64,000 nt of DNA, taken from NCBI RefSeq assembly GCF_020151015.1, contig NZ_CP083746.1, forward strand, positions 2,323,001 to 2,387,000. The letters run 5' to 3'. Shown piece after piece: positions 1 through 9,251 of this stretch. The position numbers and the translations under genes were made by a program. The stretch's first letter is position 1; every line of letters begins with the position of its first letter. Under the pieces are notes generated by a model. The model searched no databases, was not told the DNA's origin, and saw only the letters and a list, made by a program, of their open reading frames with translations. Source of the DNA: Pseudomonas sp. p1(2021b) (GTDB taxonomy: Bacteria > Pseudomonadota > Gammaproteobacteria > Pseudomonadales > Pseudomonadaceae).

Positions 1-111
1 CTGGATGTGGCCTATATCGGCCTGGTGGGCGGTGCTGTCGCGGTGGTCGGGCTGGTGTTGGCCGCAGCCAGTACCGCGCGCTTTCGTGAAGCCCTGGGCA
101 AACAGGGCTGA
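1..111 (+). CDS. C-terminal end of a membrane transporter (partial)
   Basis: Frame 1 is open from the window edge to a TGA at 109-111, giving 36 residues. They form one hydrophobic Gly/Ala/Val-rich helix followed by a short basic tail, as at the last membrane segment of MFS-type exporters. The rest of the gene lies outside the window, so the family is a guess. It ends 16 bases before the stop of the convergent LysR gene. Confidence 0.5.
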   Translation: MDVAYIGLVGGAVAVVGLVLAAASTARFREALGKQG

Positions 112-127
112 GCCTTGTCGGCGCCGG

Positions 128-1027
128 TCATGGCGCACCGGGTGGCTGCAGCGCGGCGAAGCGCTCACGCAGCCACAGGTGCAGCTGCGACACGGCAGGT
201 GACAGCTGCTTGCGGTGGGGACACACCAGCGTCACCGGCGTCGGTTCGCCAAGGTGCTCGGGCAGCAACACTTCCAGCTCGCCCGCAGCCACATTGGCGC
301 TGACATCCAGCCACGATTTGTAGACGATCCCTTCGCCTTCCAGGGCCCAGCGCCGCACCACATCGGCATCGTCGCTGAACAACGGGCCGCGCACCTGCAC
401 GCTGCGACTGCCCAGGCGCCACCGGTCGTACACCCGGCCCATCTGCAGGTACAGCAGGCACGCGTGCTGTTGCAGCTCATCGAGCGTGCGGGGCCGGCCA
501 TGGCGCGCCAGGTAGCCCGGCGAGGCCACCAGGACCCGGCGGTTCCAGGGCGCCAGGGGCAGGGCGATGTAGTTGGCGTCCTGGTTCAGGCCATAGCGGA
601 TAGCCACGTCCACCGGGTCGCGGGCGAAGTCGGCGATCTGGTCGGAGAGAAAGAAGCGCAGGCTCAGGTCAGGGTGTTCGCGGCGAAACGCACTGAGCCA
701 GGGCAGCAGGATATTACGACCCAGGTCCGAGGGCGCCGACACCTGCAGCACCCCGCGCAGGGTGCTATGGGCACCGTGCAGGTTGTCGCGGCCCTGGCGC
801 AGGGTATCGAGCACGCTGTGGGCCGTGGGCAGGTACAGCTCGCCTTCGGCGGTCAGGCGCAGGCTGCGGGTGGTGCGGGCGAACAGGCGCACGTCCAGCT
901 CGCGCTCCAGGCGCTTGATCGCCGCCGCCACCTGCCCAGGCAGCACGCCCGCCTCCAGGGCTGCGGCGGTGAAACTGCCCAGTGCACTGCTGCGCACGAA
1001 CAGTTCGAGGTCGGTGATGCGCAGCAT
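128..1027 (-). CDS. LysR-family transcriptional regulator
   Basis: This 299-residue protein has the LysR layout. An N-terminal winged helix-turn-helix (about residues 1-60, helix pair near 18-37, then the typical RLE linker) is followed by a substrate-binding-like effector domain. The frame stays open 42 codons further upstream, but the ATG at 1027 gives the canonical LysR start (MLRITDLELF) and leaves a 103-bp divergent gap to the nitroreductase gene. The arrangement suggests that it regulates nfsB next door, with an unknown co-inducer. The upstream extension would overlap nfsB and looks like a shadow. Confidence 0.88.
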   Translation of the reverse strand: MLRITDLELFVRSSALGSFTAAALEAGVLPGQVAAAIKRLERELDVRLFARTTRSLRLTAEGELYLPTAHSVLDTLRQGRDNLHGAHSTLRGVLQVSAPSDLGRNILLPWLSAFRREHPDLSLRFFLSDQIADFARDPVDVAIRYGLNQDANYIALPLAPWNRRVLVASPGYLARHGRPRTLDELQQHACLLYLQMGRVYDRWRLGSRSVQVRGPLFSDDADVVRRWALEGEGIVYKSWLDVSANVAAGELEVLLPEHLGEPTPVTLVCPHRKQLSPAVSQLHLWLRERFAALQPPGAP

Positions 1028-1130
1028 TTTCACTCCAGGGATGAAAGTGTTGTTGCATTGTGCCGCTTTTTCTTTTTCCCAGGAAAGATAAGATGCCCGG
1101 CACATTCTGTTCCCTTGAGGAGTTTCCCTG

Positions 1131-1781
1131 ATGGATACCGTTGCCCTGGCCAAGCGCCGCTACACCACCAAAGCCTACGATGCCAGCCGTCGCATTCCCC
1201 AGGCGACCATCGACGCGCTGCTCGAGCAGCTGCGCCACAGCCCCTCCTCGGTCAACTCCCAGCCTTGGCACTTCGTGGTGGCCGACAGCGCTGAAGGCAA
1301 GGCACGCATCGCCAAGGCCACCGAGGCCTTTGCCTACAACACGCCGAAAATCCTCAACGCATCCCATGTGATCGTCTTCGCTGCCCGTACCGACATGACC
1401 GAAGCCCACCTGGAGGCGGTACTGGCCCAGGAAGCCGCCGACGGGCGCTTCCCGACCGAGCAGGCTAAGGCCGGCCAGGATCAGACCCGTCGCGGCTACG
1501 TCAATCTGCACCGCTTCGACCAGAAGGACCTGCAGCACTGGATGGAGAAACAGACCTACCTGGCGTTCGGTACCGCGCTGCTCGGCGCTGCAGCCCATGG
1601 CCTGGACGCCACGCCCATCGAAGGCTTCGACAGCAAGGTACTGGACGCCGAGCTGGGCCTGCGTGAGCAGGGCTTCACCAGCGTGGTGGTGCTGAGCCTG
1701 GGCTACCGCAGCGAAGAAGACTTCAACGCTGGGCTGAGCAAGTCGCGGTTGCCAGCGTCGCAGGTGTTCACCTTCCTCTGA
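1131..1781 (+). CDS. nfsB: Oxygen-insensitive NAD(P)H nitroreductase, NfsB type
   Basis: This 216-residue FMN enzyme of the nitroreductase superfamily is predicted to reduce nitroaromatics, quinones or dihydropteridines with NAD(P)H in the cytoplasm. It follows E. coli NfsB closely along its whole length. The FMN-phosphate contacts RRYTTK are at residues 9-14, SPSSVNSQPWHF starts at 37, PIEGFD lies near the flavin, and it has the family C-terminus KSRLP. A GAGGAG ribosome site precedes the ATG at 1131. It is divergent from the LysR gene at 128-1027, its likely regulator. Confidence 0.92.
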   Translation: MDTVALAKRRYTTKAYDASRRIPQATIDALLEQLRHSPSSVNSQPWHFVVADSAEGKARIAKATEAFAYNTPKILNASHVIVFAARTDMTEAHLEAVLAQEAADGRFPTEQAKAGQDQTRRGYVNLHRFDQKDLQHWMEKQTYLAFGTALLGAAAHGLDATPIEGFDSKVLDAELGLREQGFTSVVVLSLGYRSEEDFNAGLSKSRLPASQVFTFL

Positions 1782-1802
1782 GGGGGCGGCACGCCATCGC
1801 AT

Positions 1803-1836
1803 GAAAAACCGGGCAGGTGCCACGCACCTGGCCGGT
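1803..1836 (-). terminator. Rho-independent terminator of the MFS gene
   Basis: The arms at 1808-1819 and 1825-1836 pair over 12 bases with one mismatch around a 5-base loop. Read on the minus strand, the hairpin is followed by TTTTT. It overlaps the stop codon of the MFS gene at 1836. Confidence 0.8.
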
Positions 1837-3284
1837 CATTCCTCCCGCGCCTGGGACAATGGGCGCGCCACCTGCTCCAGCGACCTGCGCTCGGCCGCCG
1901 TCCCCCAGCGCGCCTGCACCAGCGCGGCGAAGATCATCAAGCCGGCACCGATCAAATAGCCATACAGCACGTTCGTGCGTTCTCCCGTCTCGATCAGGGC
2001 GCCGAACAATGCTGGCCCGGCCAGTCCGCCAAGGCCGGTGCCGAAGGCATAGAACACGGCGATGGCCAGGGCGCGGATTTCCAGTGGGAAGGTCTCGGCC
2101 ACGGTCAGGTAGGCCGAGCTTGCCGCGGCGGAGGCGAAGAAGAAAATCACCATCCAGGCCAGCGTCTGCTGGGTGACGTCGAGCAGTTGCTGCTGGAACA
2201 GGTACCCGCTGATGCCCAGCAGCACGCCGGACACCAAGTACGTGGCGCTGACCATCAGGCGCCGCCCCCACACATCGAACAGCCTGCCCAACAACAGTGG
2301 CCCACAGAAGTTGCCCAGGGCGAAGGGCAGCACGTACCAGCCGATGCGCTCGGACGGTACCCCGTAGAAATCGGTGAGCACCAGGGCATAGGTGAAGAAG
2401 ATGGCGTTGTAGAAGAACGCCTGGGCGCCGAGCAGGGTCAGGCCGACCAGTGCCCGCCGCCGGTGTGCGCCGAACAGGCAGCGCACGACCTCGCCCAAGG
2501 GCGTGTGGTCACGGGCATGCAGGCGCAGGGGCGGGCCTTCGATGGCGGGTAGCGCGATGCCACGCGCGCGGTACTGACGCTCGATGCCGGCGACGATACG
2601 TTCGGCCTGTTCCGGCTGGTTGTGGATCAACAGCCAGCGTGGGCTTTCAGGGATCCACAGGCGCATCAGCAGGATCGCCAAGCCCAGCACCGCACCGATG
2701 CCGAAACACAGGCGCCAGCCCAGCTCACCGCCTACCAGCGCTGGGTCGAGCAGCACCACCGACCCCACCGCGCCGAGGGCGGCGCCCAGCCAGAAGGTGC
2801 CGTTGATGGTCAGGTCCACCCAGCCGCGACAGCGGGCCGGGGTGAATTCCTGGATGGTCGAGTTGATCGCGGTGTACTCACCGCCGATACCGGCGCCGGT
2901 GAGAAAGCGAAACAGCAGGAAGCTCCACAGGTTCCAGGAAAACGCGGTCGCGGCCGTGGCGCCGATGTACAGGATCAGAGTGACGAAGAACAGCCTGCGC
3001 CGGCCCAGGCGGTCGGTCAGCCAGCCGAAGAGCAGGGCGCCGAGTACGGCACCGGCGATGTAGCTGGCGCCCGCCAGGCCGATCTCGGTGTTGCTCATCT
3101 GCAGCGCCGGGCTGTCCTTGAGCGCGCCGGACACCGAACCTGCCAGGGTCACCTCCAGGCCATCGAGCAGCCAGGTGATGCCCAGGGCCAGGACCAGCAG
3201 CGTGTGGAAGCGGGTCCAGGGCAGGCGGTCGAGGCGGGCGGGGATATCGGTGCGGTAGGCGCGACCGGTCGGGGATTCGGGCAC
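1836..3284 (-). CDS. MFS transporter, sugar/metabolite-H+ symporter type
   Basis: This 482-residue protein has about twelve hydrophobic segments. The loop 2-3 signature is GWLTDRLGRRR, and a typical GAGIGGEYTAINS stretch lies in TM4-5. This places it in the metabolite:H+ symporter / sugar-porter branch of the major facilitator superfamily, in the inner membrane; the substrate cannot be told from sequence. The start is GTG at 3284 (MPESP), with AGGAG seven bases upstream. It stands alone, with a strong hairpin terminator overlapping its stop and its own upstream gap of 169 bp. Confidence 0.85.
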   Translation of the reverse strand: MPESPTGRAYRTDIPARLDRLPWTRFHTLLVLALGITWLLDGLEVTLAGSVSGALKDSPALQMSNTEIGLAGASYIAGAVLGALLFGWLTDRLGRRRLFFVTLILYIGATAATAFSWNLWSFLLFRFLTGAGIGGEYTAINSTIQEFTPARCRGWVDLTINGTFWLGAALGAVGSVVLLDPALVGGELGWRLCFGIGAVLGLAILLMRLWIPESPRWLLIHNQPEQAERIVAGIERQYRARGIALPAIEGPPLRLHARDHTPLGEVVRCLFGAHRRRALVGLTLLGAQAFFYNAIFFTYALVLTDFYGVPSERIGWYVLPFALGNFCGPLLLGRLFDVWGRRLMVSATYLVSGVLLGISGYLFQQQLLDVTQQTLAWMVIFFFASAAASSAYLTVAETFPLEIRALAIAVFYAFGTGLGGLAGPALFGALIETGERTNVLYGYLIGAGLMIFAALVQARWGTAAERRSLEQVARPLSQAREE

Positions 3285-3392
3285 CCAGGGGCTCCTGTCT
3301 GCTGGCGAATGTGCGCATGGCAGTTGAGCCGCTGGCGGGGGGAGAGTTCATGTTTTGAGCGTTCGGTGTCACGGTTCCGATGCCTGTGAGAC

Positions 3393-3416
3393 CGAGCGCC
3401 GCGCGGGCGGCGCTCG
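3393..3416. terminator. GC-rich hairpin downstream of the cysteine desulfurase gene
   Basis: A perfect 10-bp stem (3393-3402 with 3407-3416) encloses a GCGG loop; a few more bases pair at the outside (GAG/CTC). It lies in the gap between the desulfurase stop (3454) and the MFS start (3284). It lacks a clear T-run, so it could terminate, block RNase or just be a structured repeat. Confidence 0.45.
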
Positions 3417-3453
3417 ATCTCACTGCCACCACCTACCCCGAGACCTACCCGAC

Positions 3454-4626
3454 TCACCACAACGCCGCTGAAGCCGCCGTGACCACACGGCCAAATACCT
3501 CGATGGCCCTGTCGACATCCTCCTCGCGGGTAAAGCGCCCCAGGCTGATCCGCACGCACTTGCGCGCCCGTGCCTCGTCCAGCCCCAGGGCCAGCAGCAC
3601 ATGGGAGGCGGCATTGGCCGCCGAGTTGCAAGCCGAGGTCGAGGACACGGCCAATTCGCTCGCCAGCGCGGCGCTGTTGAAGCCCTTGGCGTCGATGCAC
3701 AGGTTCAAGGTATGGGGGATGCGTTGTTCGGCGCTGCCATTAAGGTTGACATCCGGCAGGACCAGGAGCCCCTGGCGCAGGCGTTCGCTGAGCCGCTGGA
3801 TACGCTGGTGTTCGCTGTCGCCAGGCGCGCCGGCCAAGGCGAAGGCACTGCCCATGCCGACGATCTGGTGGGTCGCCAGGGTGCCGGAGCGCAGGCCACG
3901 CTCATGGCCACCGCCATGCATTTGTGCGTGCAGCAGCGTACGGGCACGGGGGCCGACATACAGCGCGCCGATGCCTTTGGGGCCGTAGGCCTTGTGGGCG
4001 GAGAACGACATCAGGTCCACCGCTTGGCGGGCCAGGTCGATCGCCACCTTGCCCACGGCCTGGGCGGCGTCGACATGCAGCAACGCGCCATGGGCTCGCA
4101 CCCGTTCGCCGATGGCGGCGAAGTCGGTGACCGTACCCAGTTCATTGTTGACCGCCATCAGCGACACCAGGCGGGTATCGGGGCGCAATGCCGCCTGCAC
4201 GGCCTGTGGCTGAATCAGCCCATCGCTGTCCGGCGCAAGGCGCGTGACCGCCCAGCCCAGGCGTTCCAGCTCGGCTGCGGTATCGAGCACCGCCTTGTGC
4301 TCCAGCTGGCTGGTGATCAGGTGGCCCGGCTGCCCGGCACCCTGGGCGATACCCTTGAGCGCCAGGTTGTTGGATTCGGTGGCGCCGGACGTCCAGACCA
4401 GCTCGGCTGGGTCTGCGCCCACGCGTTCGGCGACCTGCCGACGGGCCTGCTCGACCAGCTCGCGGGCGGCCTGGCCGTAGGCGTGGCCGCTGGAGGCCGG
4501 GTTGCCGAAGTGTGCATCCTGCCCCAGGCAGGTGACCATGGCCTCGATGACACGGGCATCGACGGGGGTGGTGGCGGCGTAATCGAAGTAGAGTGGGGCG
4601 CTGGGCATGTTGGCGAGTCCGTGCAT
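3454..4626 (-). CDS. Cysteine desulfurase, NifS/IscS family
   Basis: This PLP enzyme of fold type I should release sulfur from L-cysteine as enzyme persulfide, giving alanine. It is 390 residues from the ATG at 4626; an internal ATG at 4608 (MPSAPLYFDYAATTP) is an equally good start. Visible landmarks are YFDYAATTP near the N-terminus, SGATESNN for the cofactor, the Schiff-base lysine 212 in SAHKAYGPKG and the catalytic cysteine 333 in TSACNS. No iscR, iscU or iscA is adjacent, so it is not the housekeeping isc operon. It may serve a stand-alone sulfur-transfer role. Confidence 0.9.
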   Translation of the reverse strand: MHGLANMPSAPLYFDYAATTPVDARVIEAMVTCLGQDAHFGNPASSGHAYGQAARELVEQARRQVAERVGADPAELVWTSGATESNNLALKGIAQGAGQPGHLITSQLEHKAVLDTAAELERLGWAVTRLAPDSDGLIQPQAVQAALRPDTRLVSLMAVNNELGTVTDFAAIGERVRAHGALLHVDAAQAVGKVAIDLARQAVDLMSFSAHKAYGPKGIGALYVGPRARTLLHAQMHGGGHERGLRSGTLATHQIVGMGSAFALAGAPGDSEHQRIQRLSERLRQGLLVLPDVNLNGSAEQRIPHTLNLCIDAKGFNSAALASELAVSSTSACNSAANAASHVLLALGLDEARARKCVRISLGRFTREEDVDRAIEVFGRVVTAASAALW

Positions 4627-4794
4627 GTCGCCTGGAAGTGGCGATCGATGGAGCCATCGTAGCCAGCGCGCTGGAAACGCTTTTTGCCTTGTGAACGTCT
4701 CGCGTCGCCTATTCGAGAAAAATTTTCTAGGTTGTACGGGTTGTGTAGAACGTTTTTATAGGTGCCGGCGCGATAGCCTCGGCCGTAGGTCAGA

Positions 4795-5721
4795 TCAAGC
4801 AGGTTCGGGGGCGGCTTCTTCCTCCGCCAGCACCCGTTCGCACAGCTCGGTGATCTGCTCGCGCATCCAGCGGTTGGCCGGGTCCTGGTCGGTGCTTTCG
4901 TGCCAGTACAGGTGGGTTTCCAAGGGCGGTACTTCCACCGGCAGCGGCAGATGACGCAATTGATGACGGCGGGCGAAGCGCTCCGGCACGGTCATCACCA
5001 TGTCGGTTTGCTGCAACACCTGGGAGGCCATTAGATAGTGTTGCGAGCGCAGGGCGATCTTGCGTTGCACGCCCATCTTGCCCAGGGCCAGGTCGACATA
5101 GCCCAGGCCGTTGCGGCGGCTGGAGATGTGGATGTGGGTCATGGCCAGGTAGTTGTCCAGGGTCAGCTTGCCTTCGGCCAACGGATGGCCCGGGCGCAAG
5201 GCGCAGACGAAGCGGTCCTGCATGAGCTTGACGTGGCGCACCTGCGGGTCGGTGTTCAGCGGCGCGTCCACGGCGAAATCCAGGCGTCCGGCGGCCAGTT
5301 CCTTGGTGGTTTCGCGGCGCTTGCACAGGAAACTTTCGATCATCAGGGCCGGGGCGAGGCGGCGCAGACGCTGGAACAAGGGAGGCAGGATCACCGCCTC
5401 GGTGAGGTCGGTCATGCTGATGCGGAAGGTCTTGTTCGCTTGCTGGGGGTTGAACACGCGGCTTTCCTGCACCGAGGTGCGCAGCAGGGCCAGGGCATTG
5501 CGCACCGGGCCGATGATGTTCTGGGCCATGGGCGTGGGCACCATGCCTTGGGCAGTACGTACGAACAGCGGGTCGTTGAAGGTCTCGCGCAGGCGCGACA
5601 GGGCATTGGACACCGCCGGCTGGGTGATGCCGACGATCTGCCCGGCGCGGGTCAGGTTGGCTTCGGTGTAGATGGCATCGAAAACGATGAACAGGTTGAG
5701 GTCGACCTTGCTGAGGTTCAT
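4795..5721 (-). CDS. LysR-family regulator, NodD/LeuO-like group
   Basis: This 308-residue protein starts MNLSKVDLNLF, a common start of the NodD/NahR/LeuO group. It has an N-terminal helix-turn-helix with ITQPAVSNALSRLRE around residues 33-47 and an effector-binding C-terminal half. It is divergent from the acyl-CoA dehydrogenase gene at 5861. The 139-bp gap between them is AT-rich around 5745-5775 and should hold both promoters and the operator. It probably controls the dehydrogenase. Confidence 0.88.
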   Translation of the reverse strand: MNLSKVDLNLFIVFDAIYTEANLTRAGQIVGITQPAVSNALSRLRETFNDPLFVRTAQGMVPTPMAQNIIGPVRNALALLRTSVQESRVFNPQQANKTFRISMTDLTEAVILPPLFQRLRRLAPALMIESFLCKRRETTKELAAGRLDFAVDAPLNTDPQVRHVKLMQDRFVCALRPGHPLAEGKLTLDNYLAMTHIHISSRRNGLGYVDLALGKMGVQRKIALRSQHYLMASQVLQQTDMVMTVPERFARRHQLRHLPLPVEVPPLETHLYWHESTDQDPANRWMREQITELCERVLAEEEAAPEPA

Positions 5722-5860
5722 GGCGCCGCTCTTTGTTGGAGTTATGGGCCGATCATATATTGCTTATGAATGTTTATACACGCGGAAAATAGACTAGGTG
5801 GATGGCTGGCTGTTGCTCTAGGCTCAGGTCCATGTTCTCCAGCCTGTGAAGGTAGCCCCG

Positions 5861-7198
5861 ATGGATTTCGCCTATTCGCCCAAGGTCCAGGCATTGCGCG
5901 AGCGCGTCACTGCGTTCATGGACGCCTATGTCTACCCCGCCGAGCCGGTGTTCGAGCGCCAGGTCGCCGAGGGCGACCGCTGGCAGCCCACCGCGATCAT
6001 GGAACAGCTCAAGGCCAAGGCCCGCGCCGAGGGGCTGTGGAACCTGTTCCTGCCCGAGTCGGAATATGGCGCGGGGCTGTCCAACCTCGAATATGCGCCA
6101 CTGGCCGAGATCATGGGCCGCTCGTTGCTGGGGCCCGAGCCGTTCAACTGCTCGGCACCGGACACAGGCAACATGGAAGTGCTGGTGCGCTACGGCAGCG
6201 AGGCGCAGAAGCGCCAGTGGCTGGAGCCGCTGCTGCGCGGCGAGATCCGCTCGGCGTTCGCCATGACCGAGCCGGACGTGGCCTCTTCGGATGCCACCAA
6301 CATGGCGGCCACCGCCGTGCGTGATGGTGACGAGTGGGTCATCAACGGGCGCAAGTGGTGGACCTCCGGTGCCTGTGATCCGCGTTGCAAGGTGATGATC
6401 TTCATGGGCCTGTCCAACCCGGACGGGCCACGCCACCAGCAGCACTCCATGATCCTGGTGCCCACCGACGCCCCCGGGGTGAAGATCGTCCGCCCGCTGC
6501 CGGTGTTCGGCTACGACGATGCGCCCCACGGCCATGCCGAGGTGCTGTTCGAGCAGGTGCGGGTACCTTATGAGAACGTGATCCTCGGCGAAGGCCGTGG
6601 TTTCGAAATCGCCCAGGGGCGGCTTGGGCCTGGTCGCATCCACCACTGCATGCGTTCGATCGGCATGGCCGAACGTGCGCTGGAACTGATGTGTAAGCGT
6701 TCGGTGGCGCGCACCGCCTTCGGCCGGCCATTGGCACGCCTGGGCGGCAATGTCGACAAGATCGCCGACTCGCGCATGGAGATCGACATGGCGCGACTGC
6801 TCACCCTCAAGGCTGCCTACATGATGGACACCGTCGGCAACAAGGTGGCCCGCAGCGAGATCGCGCAGATCAAGGTGGTGGCGCCGAACGTGGCGTTGAA
6901 GGTGATCGACCGGGCGATCCAGCTGCATGGCGGGGCGGGGGTCAGCGGCGATTTCCCGTTGGCTTACATGTATGCCATGCAGCGCACCCTGCGCCTGGCC
7001 GACGGGCCGGACGAGGTGCACCGGGCGGCCGTGGGCAAGTACGAGATCGGCAAGTATGTGCCCAGGGAGATGCTCGTAGCGGACAGTGAGCGCCTTGCCG
7101 ATTGGTGTGCCTCGTCTGCGACTGCTGCGCAGCCTATCGCGGGGACAGCGCGAGCCCAAGAACTGTGCGGTCTCTGTGGGAGCGGGCTTGTCCCGTGA
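5861..7198 (+). CDS. Acyl-CoA dehydrogenase, ACAD10/11-like
   Basis: This flavoprotein dehydrogenase is predicted to oxidise an acyl-CoA thioester at the alpha-beta bond. It is 445 residues from the ATG at 5861, chosen over a GTG at 5846 because GAAGG sits at good spacing. [15 protein letters not shown] is the flavin/substrate loop; GRPLARLGG and the C-terminal [15 protein letters not shown] and LADGPDEVH match the ACAD10/11-like group. The last ~30 codons are atypical: the frame runs into a REP palindrome at 7174 and its stop lies inside that repeat. It pairs with the divergent LysR gene. Confidence 0.87.
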   Translation: MDFAYSPKVQALRERVTAFMDAYVYPAEPVFERQVAEGDRWQPTAIMEQLKAKARAEGLWNLFLPESEYGAGLSNLEYAPLAEIMGRSLLGPEPFNCSAPDTGNMEVLVRYGSEAQKRQWLEPLLRGEIRSAFAMTEPDVASSDATNMAATAVRDGDEWVINGRKWWTSGACDPRCKVMIFMGLSNPDGPRHQQHSMILVPTDAPGVKIVRPLPVFGYDDAPHGHAEVLFEQVRVPYENVILGEGRGFEIAQGRLGPGRIHHCMRSIGMAERALELMCKRSVARTAFGRPLARLGGNVDKIADSRMEIDMARLLTLKAAYMMDTVGNKVARSEIAQIKVVAPNVALKVIDRAIQLHGGAGVSGDFPLAYMYAMQRTLRLADGPDEVHRAAVGKYEIGKYVPREMLVADSERLADWCASSATAAQPIAGTARAQELCGLCGSGLVP

Positions 7199-7273
7199 TT
7201 GGGCCGACCCAGCCACCGCGGTTGTATGGCAAGGGCTTCGCCCTTGATCGCGGGACAAGCCCGCTCCCACAGA
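7174..7273. repeat. REP pair in inverted orientation
   Basis: Two copies of the P. putida-type REP core face each other (7174-7195 and 7250-7272), with a 54-bp spacer that has its own small hairpin. The left copy encodes the end of the acyl-CoA dehydrogenase and supplies its stop codon. The pair can fold as one long hairpin and may terminate or stabilise that transcript. Confidence 0.85.
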
Positions 7274-7280
7274 CCTTGTC

Positions 7281-7309
7281 AAATCAATGAGTTATGCGTT
7301 GTTCTATGA
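7281..7309 (+). repeat. Left arm of a perfect 29-bp inverted repeat bounding the IS block
   Basis: Bases 7281-7309 are the exact reverse complement of 11013-11041. Similarity continues outward, with mismatches, into the neighbouring REP sequence (CCCACAG). The two arms enclose the whole 3.7-kb block that carries the palindromic repeat and both insertion sequences. Confidence 0.85.
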
Positions 7310-7395
7310 GAGCTGGCGACAGCCTGCGATGGGCTGCAAAGCAGCCCCAAGCCCTCAGACGGTGGAGCCCCTCCAGACTCAAGGGGCCGCTTTTG
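7310..7395. repeat. Dispersed palindromic repeat, truncated copy
   Basis: This ~85-bp stretch, from GAGCTGGCGACAGCC to the GGGGCCGCTTT region, matches in reverse complement the element at 31639-31757. There the palindrome is complete; here the right arm is lost and replaced by a run of GCTTTT-like sequence. No gene is present from 7199 to 7627. Confidence 0.75.
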
Positions 7396-7420
7396 CTTTT
7401 GCTTTTTCCTACGCGATAGT

Positions 7421-7600
7421 CCAGGCGCCGCCAAACGCGACGTCAGGAGGCCGAGTGGAGGCATTACGGAGGTGGGTGCCGGGCATGGATGCCCGGCAAG
7501 CGGCGCAGGGCCATGGATGGCCCTTCGCCGCGCCCCGCCGGGAGTAATGCCGGAGCGAGGGAACCCCGAAGCGCAGCGCAGGGGCCGGATGCAGGAGCCA
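7421..7600 (+). repeat. Left outer arm (A) of an interrupted palindromic repeat
   Basis: About 180 bp beginning CCAGGCGCCGCC and ending GATGCAGGAGCCA returns in inverted orientation at 10767-10945 with few differences. Small hairpins lie inside it (GCCGGGCATGGATGCCCGGC and GGGCCATGGATGGCCC). The arm has no credible gene. Confidence 0.85.
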
Positions 7601-7686
7601 GCGGTTTTTGCCTACTTTTGCCCAAGACCCTCCATGTCAGGATAGTTGTCGCCCGTCTCAATAGATGGAGGGCGTAGGACTGTCTC

Positions 7687-8178
7687 ATGAAACAACGACG
7701 TTATACCGCTGAGGAGAAAGCCTGGGCGTTGCAGCAAATGTCGGCACCTATCAACCGTACGGTCGTAGAGTTGGCTAAGCAAACAGGCATTACTGCTGTC
7801 ACACTTCGGGTTTGGCGCAATGAGGCCAAGACCCAGGGAGCACAGATGGCAGGAACAGGTAAACGCAACGGGCGCTGGAGCAGCGCTGACAAGTTCAGAG
7901 CAGTGCTTCAGACAGCCGCGATGAGTGAAGCGGAGATCTCGGAATACTGCCGTAGTGCAGGTATCTTGCCGGCGGATCTGGTGCTGTGGCGTGTAGCTTG
8001 TGAGCAGGCTAATACTCCGCCCCAGCAAGAGCCCGTCAAAGATATCGCATCGGTCAAACGGATCGAGCAATTGGAGCGTGAGTTACGGCGTAAAGAAGCG
8101 GCTTTGGCAGAAACGGCAGCGTTGTTGGTACTGCGAAAAAAGGCCGATGCGATCTGGGGCAAGGACGAGGACGAATGA
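7687..8178 (+). CDS. IS3-like transposase OrfA
   Basis: This 163-residue DNA-binding subunit has a helix-turn-helix near residues 20-45 (ELAKQTGITAVTLRVWRNEA), a second similar segment near 65-105 and a charged, likely coiled-coil C-terminus with repeated Glu/Arg/Leu (about 120-155). It should recognise the element's ends. It overlaps orfB by ATGA at 8175-8178, which points to translational coupling rather than the -1 frameshift usual in IS3. Its base composition is lower in GC than the surrounding chromosome. Confidence 0.85.
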   Translation: MKQRRYTAEEKAWALQQMSAPINRTVVELAKQTGITAVTLRVWRNEAKTQGAQMAGTGKRNGRWSSADKFRAVLQTAAMSEAEISEYCRSAGILPADLVLWRVACEQANTPPQQEPVKDIASVKRIEQLERELRRKEAALAETAALLVLRKKADAIWGKDEDE

Positions 8179-9215
8179 CCAGTGCTGCAGATCGCACAGC
8201 AGCCCTTCAGTTGATTGACGCCGCAGTAAGAGCAGGCGCTCGTCAAAGTGCAGCCTGTGAGGAGTTGGGGCTCACTGAGCGAACTGTGCAACGGTGGCGC
8301 CATCAACCTGAGGATGGGCGGCCTGGAGCGGCCCGTCCTGAACCAGCCAACAAGCTCAGCGAGTGCGAACGCTTGGCCATTTTGGAAGCAGCCAATCGCC
8401 CTGATTGTGCCGACCTCACACCGCATGAAATCGTGCCGAAGTTAGCAGATGAAGGCCTCTACCTAGCCTCGGAATCGACCTTTTACCGAGTGCTCAAGTC
8501 AGCGGGCCAAGCACACAGACGTGGGCGGAGTCGAAGACCACAAGCCAGACCGCTCACGACCCATAGGGCGAGTGGGCCCAATCAGGTTTGGTGTTGGGAC
8601 ATCACTTGGTTACCGAGTACGGTCAAAGGCCGTTTTTTCTATTGGTATATGGTCAAAGATATCTACAGTCGCAAGCTGGTCATGAATGAAGTACACGAAG
8701 CAGAAAGTGCTGAGCATGCCAGTATCCTGCTGGAGCGTGCCTGCTTACGTGAAGGGATTCGCCCGGATACATTGGTGCTTCATTCAGACAATGGCAGCGC
8801 GATGAAAGGCGCGACGATGCTCGCCGCGCTGCGTAACCTTGGTGTTCTGCCATCCTTCAGTCGCCCACGGGTCAGTAATGACAACGCCTATGCCGAGGCG
8901 CTATTTCGCACGGCTAAATACTGCTCACGGTGGCCCAGCTTGCCTTTTGGGTCGCTCGATGAAGCTCGTATGTGGGTAATGCAGTTTGCTGCCTGGTACA
9001 ACAATGAACACCGTCATAGCGCGCTCAAATACGTCACCCCTTCGCAGCGACATCAAGGTCAAGATGGCGCGTCACTTAGGCAGCGTGAACAGTTATACGA
9101 AGCAGCGCGGCGTCAGAATCCAGGACGATGGGTTCGAGAAGTCCGTAACTGGAAATTGCCTAACCATGTGTACCTGAATCGCGAGCGAGATCCAGAGCAA
9201 AAGCGAACCGGCTAA
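8175..9215 (+). CDS. IS3-like transposase OrfB, DDE catalytic subunit
   Basis: This 346-residue rve/integrase-core protein has a likely full catalytic triad: D142 in CWDITW, D205 in HSDNGS and E241 in NAYAEALF, spaced D-X35-E as in IS3 elements. An N-terminal helix-turn-helix (about 22-42) precedes an HTH_21-like segment. The frame is intact, so the element may still be active. Confidence 0.92.
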   Translation: MTSAADRTAALQLIDAAVRAGARQSAACEELGLTERTVQRWRHQPEDGRPGAARPEPANKLSECERLAILEAANRPDCADLTPHEIVPKLADEGLYLASESTFYRVLKSAGQAHRRGRSRRPQARPLTTHRASGPNQVWCWDITWLPSTVKGRFFYWYMVKDIYSRKLVMNEVHEAESAEHASILLERACLREGIRPDTLVLHSDNGSAMKGATMLAALRNLGVLPSFSRPRVSNDNAYAEALFRTAKYCSRWPSLPFGSLDEARMWVMQFAAWYNNEHRHSALKYVTPSQRHQGQDGASLRQREQLYEAARRQNPGRWVREVRNWKLPNHVYLNRERDPEQKRTG

Positions 9216-9251
9216 ACCAGACACGACAACTACCTTGACGCGCACCGAAGA

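Larger units (their letters stand above)
7628..9247 (+). mobile_element. IS3-like insertion sequence (1620 bp)
   Basis: Two overlapping transposase genes lie between imperfect terminal inverted repeats: 7628-7651 and the complement of 9224-9247 agree at 17 of 24 positions, with the shared core TAGTTGTCG. AAGA occurs on both sides (7624-7627 and 9248-9251), fitting a 4-bp target duplication. Joining the flanks recreates a clean stem-loop, CCTACTTTTGC and GCAAAAGTAGG around CCCAAGA-like bases, so the element landed in the loop of a hairpin of the host repeat. The ends do not start with the usual TG of IS3, so the family is set by the proteins. Confidence 0.8.

Noticed and set aside
128..1153. 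341-residue version of the first LysR regulator
   Set aside because: The extension overlaps nfsB and its promoter; the canonical LysR start is at 1027.
7172..7274. CRISPR-like array from repeated GGGAGCGGGCTTG units
   Set aside because: The units are inverted REP pairs with unequal spacing, not direct repeats with spacers.
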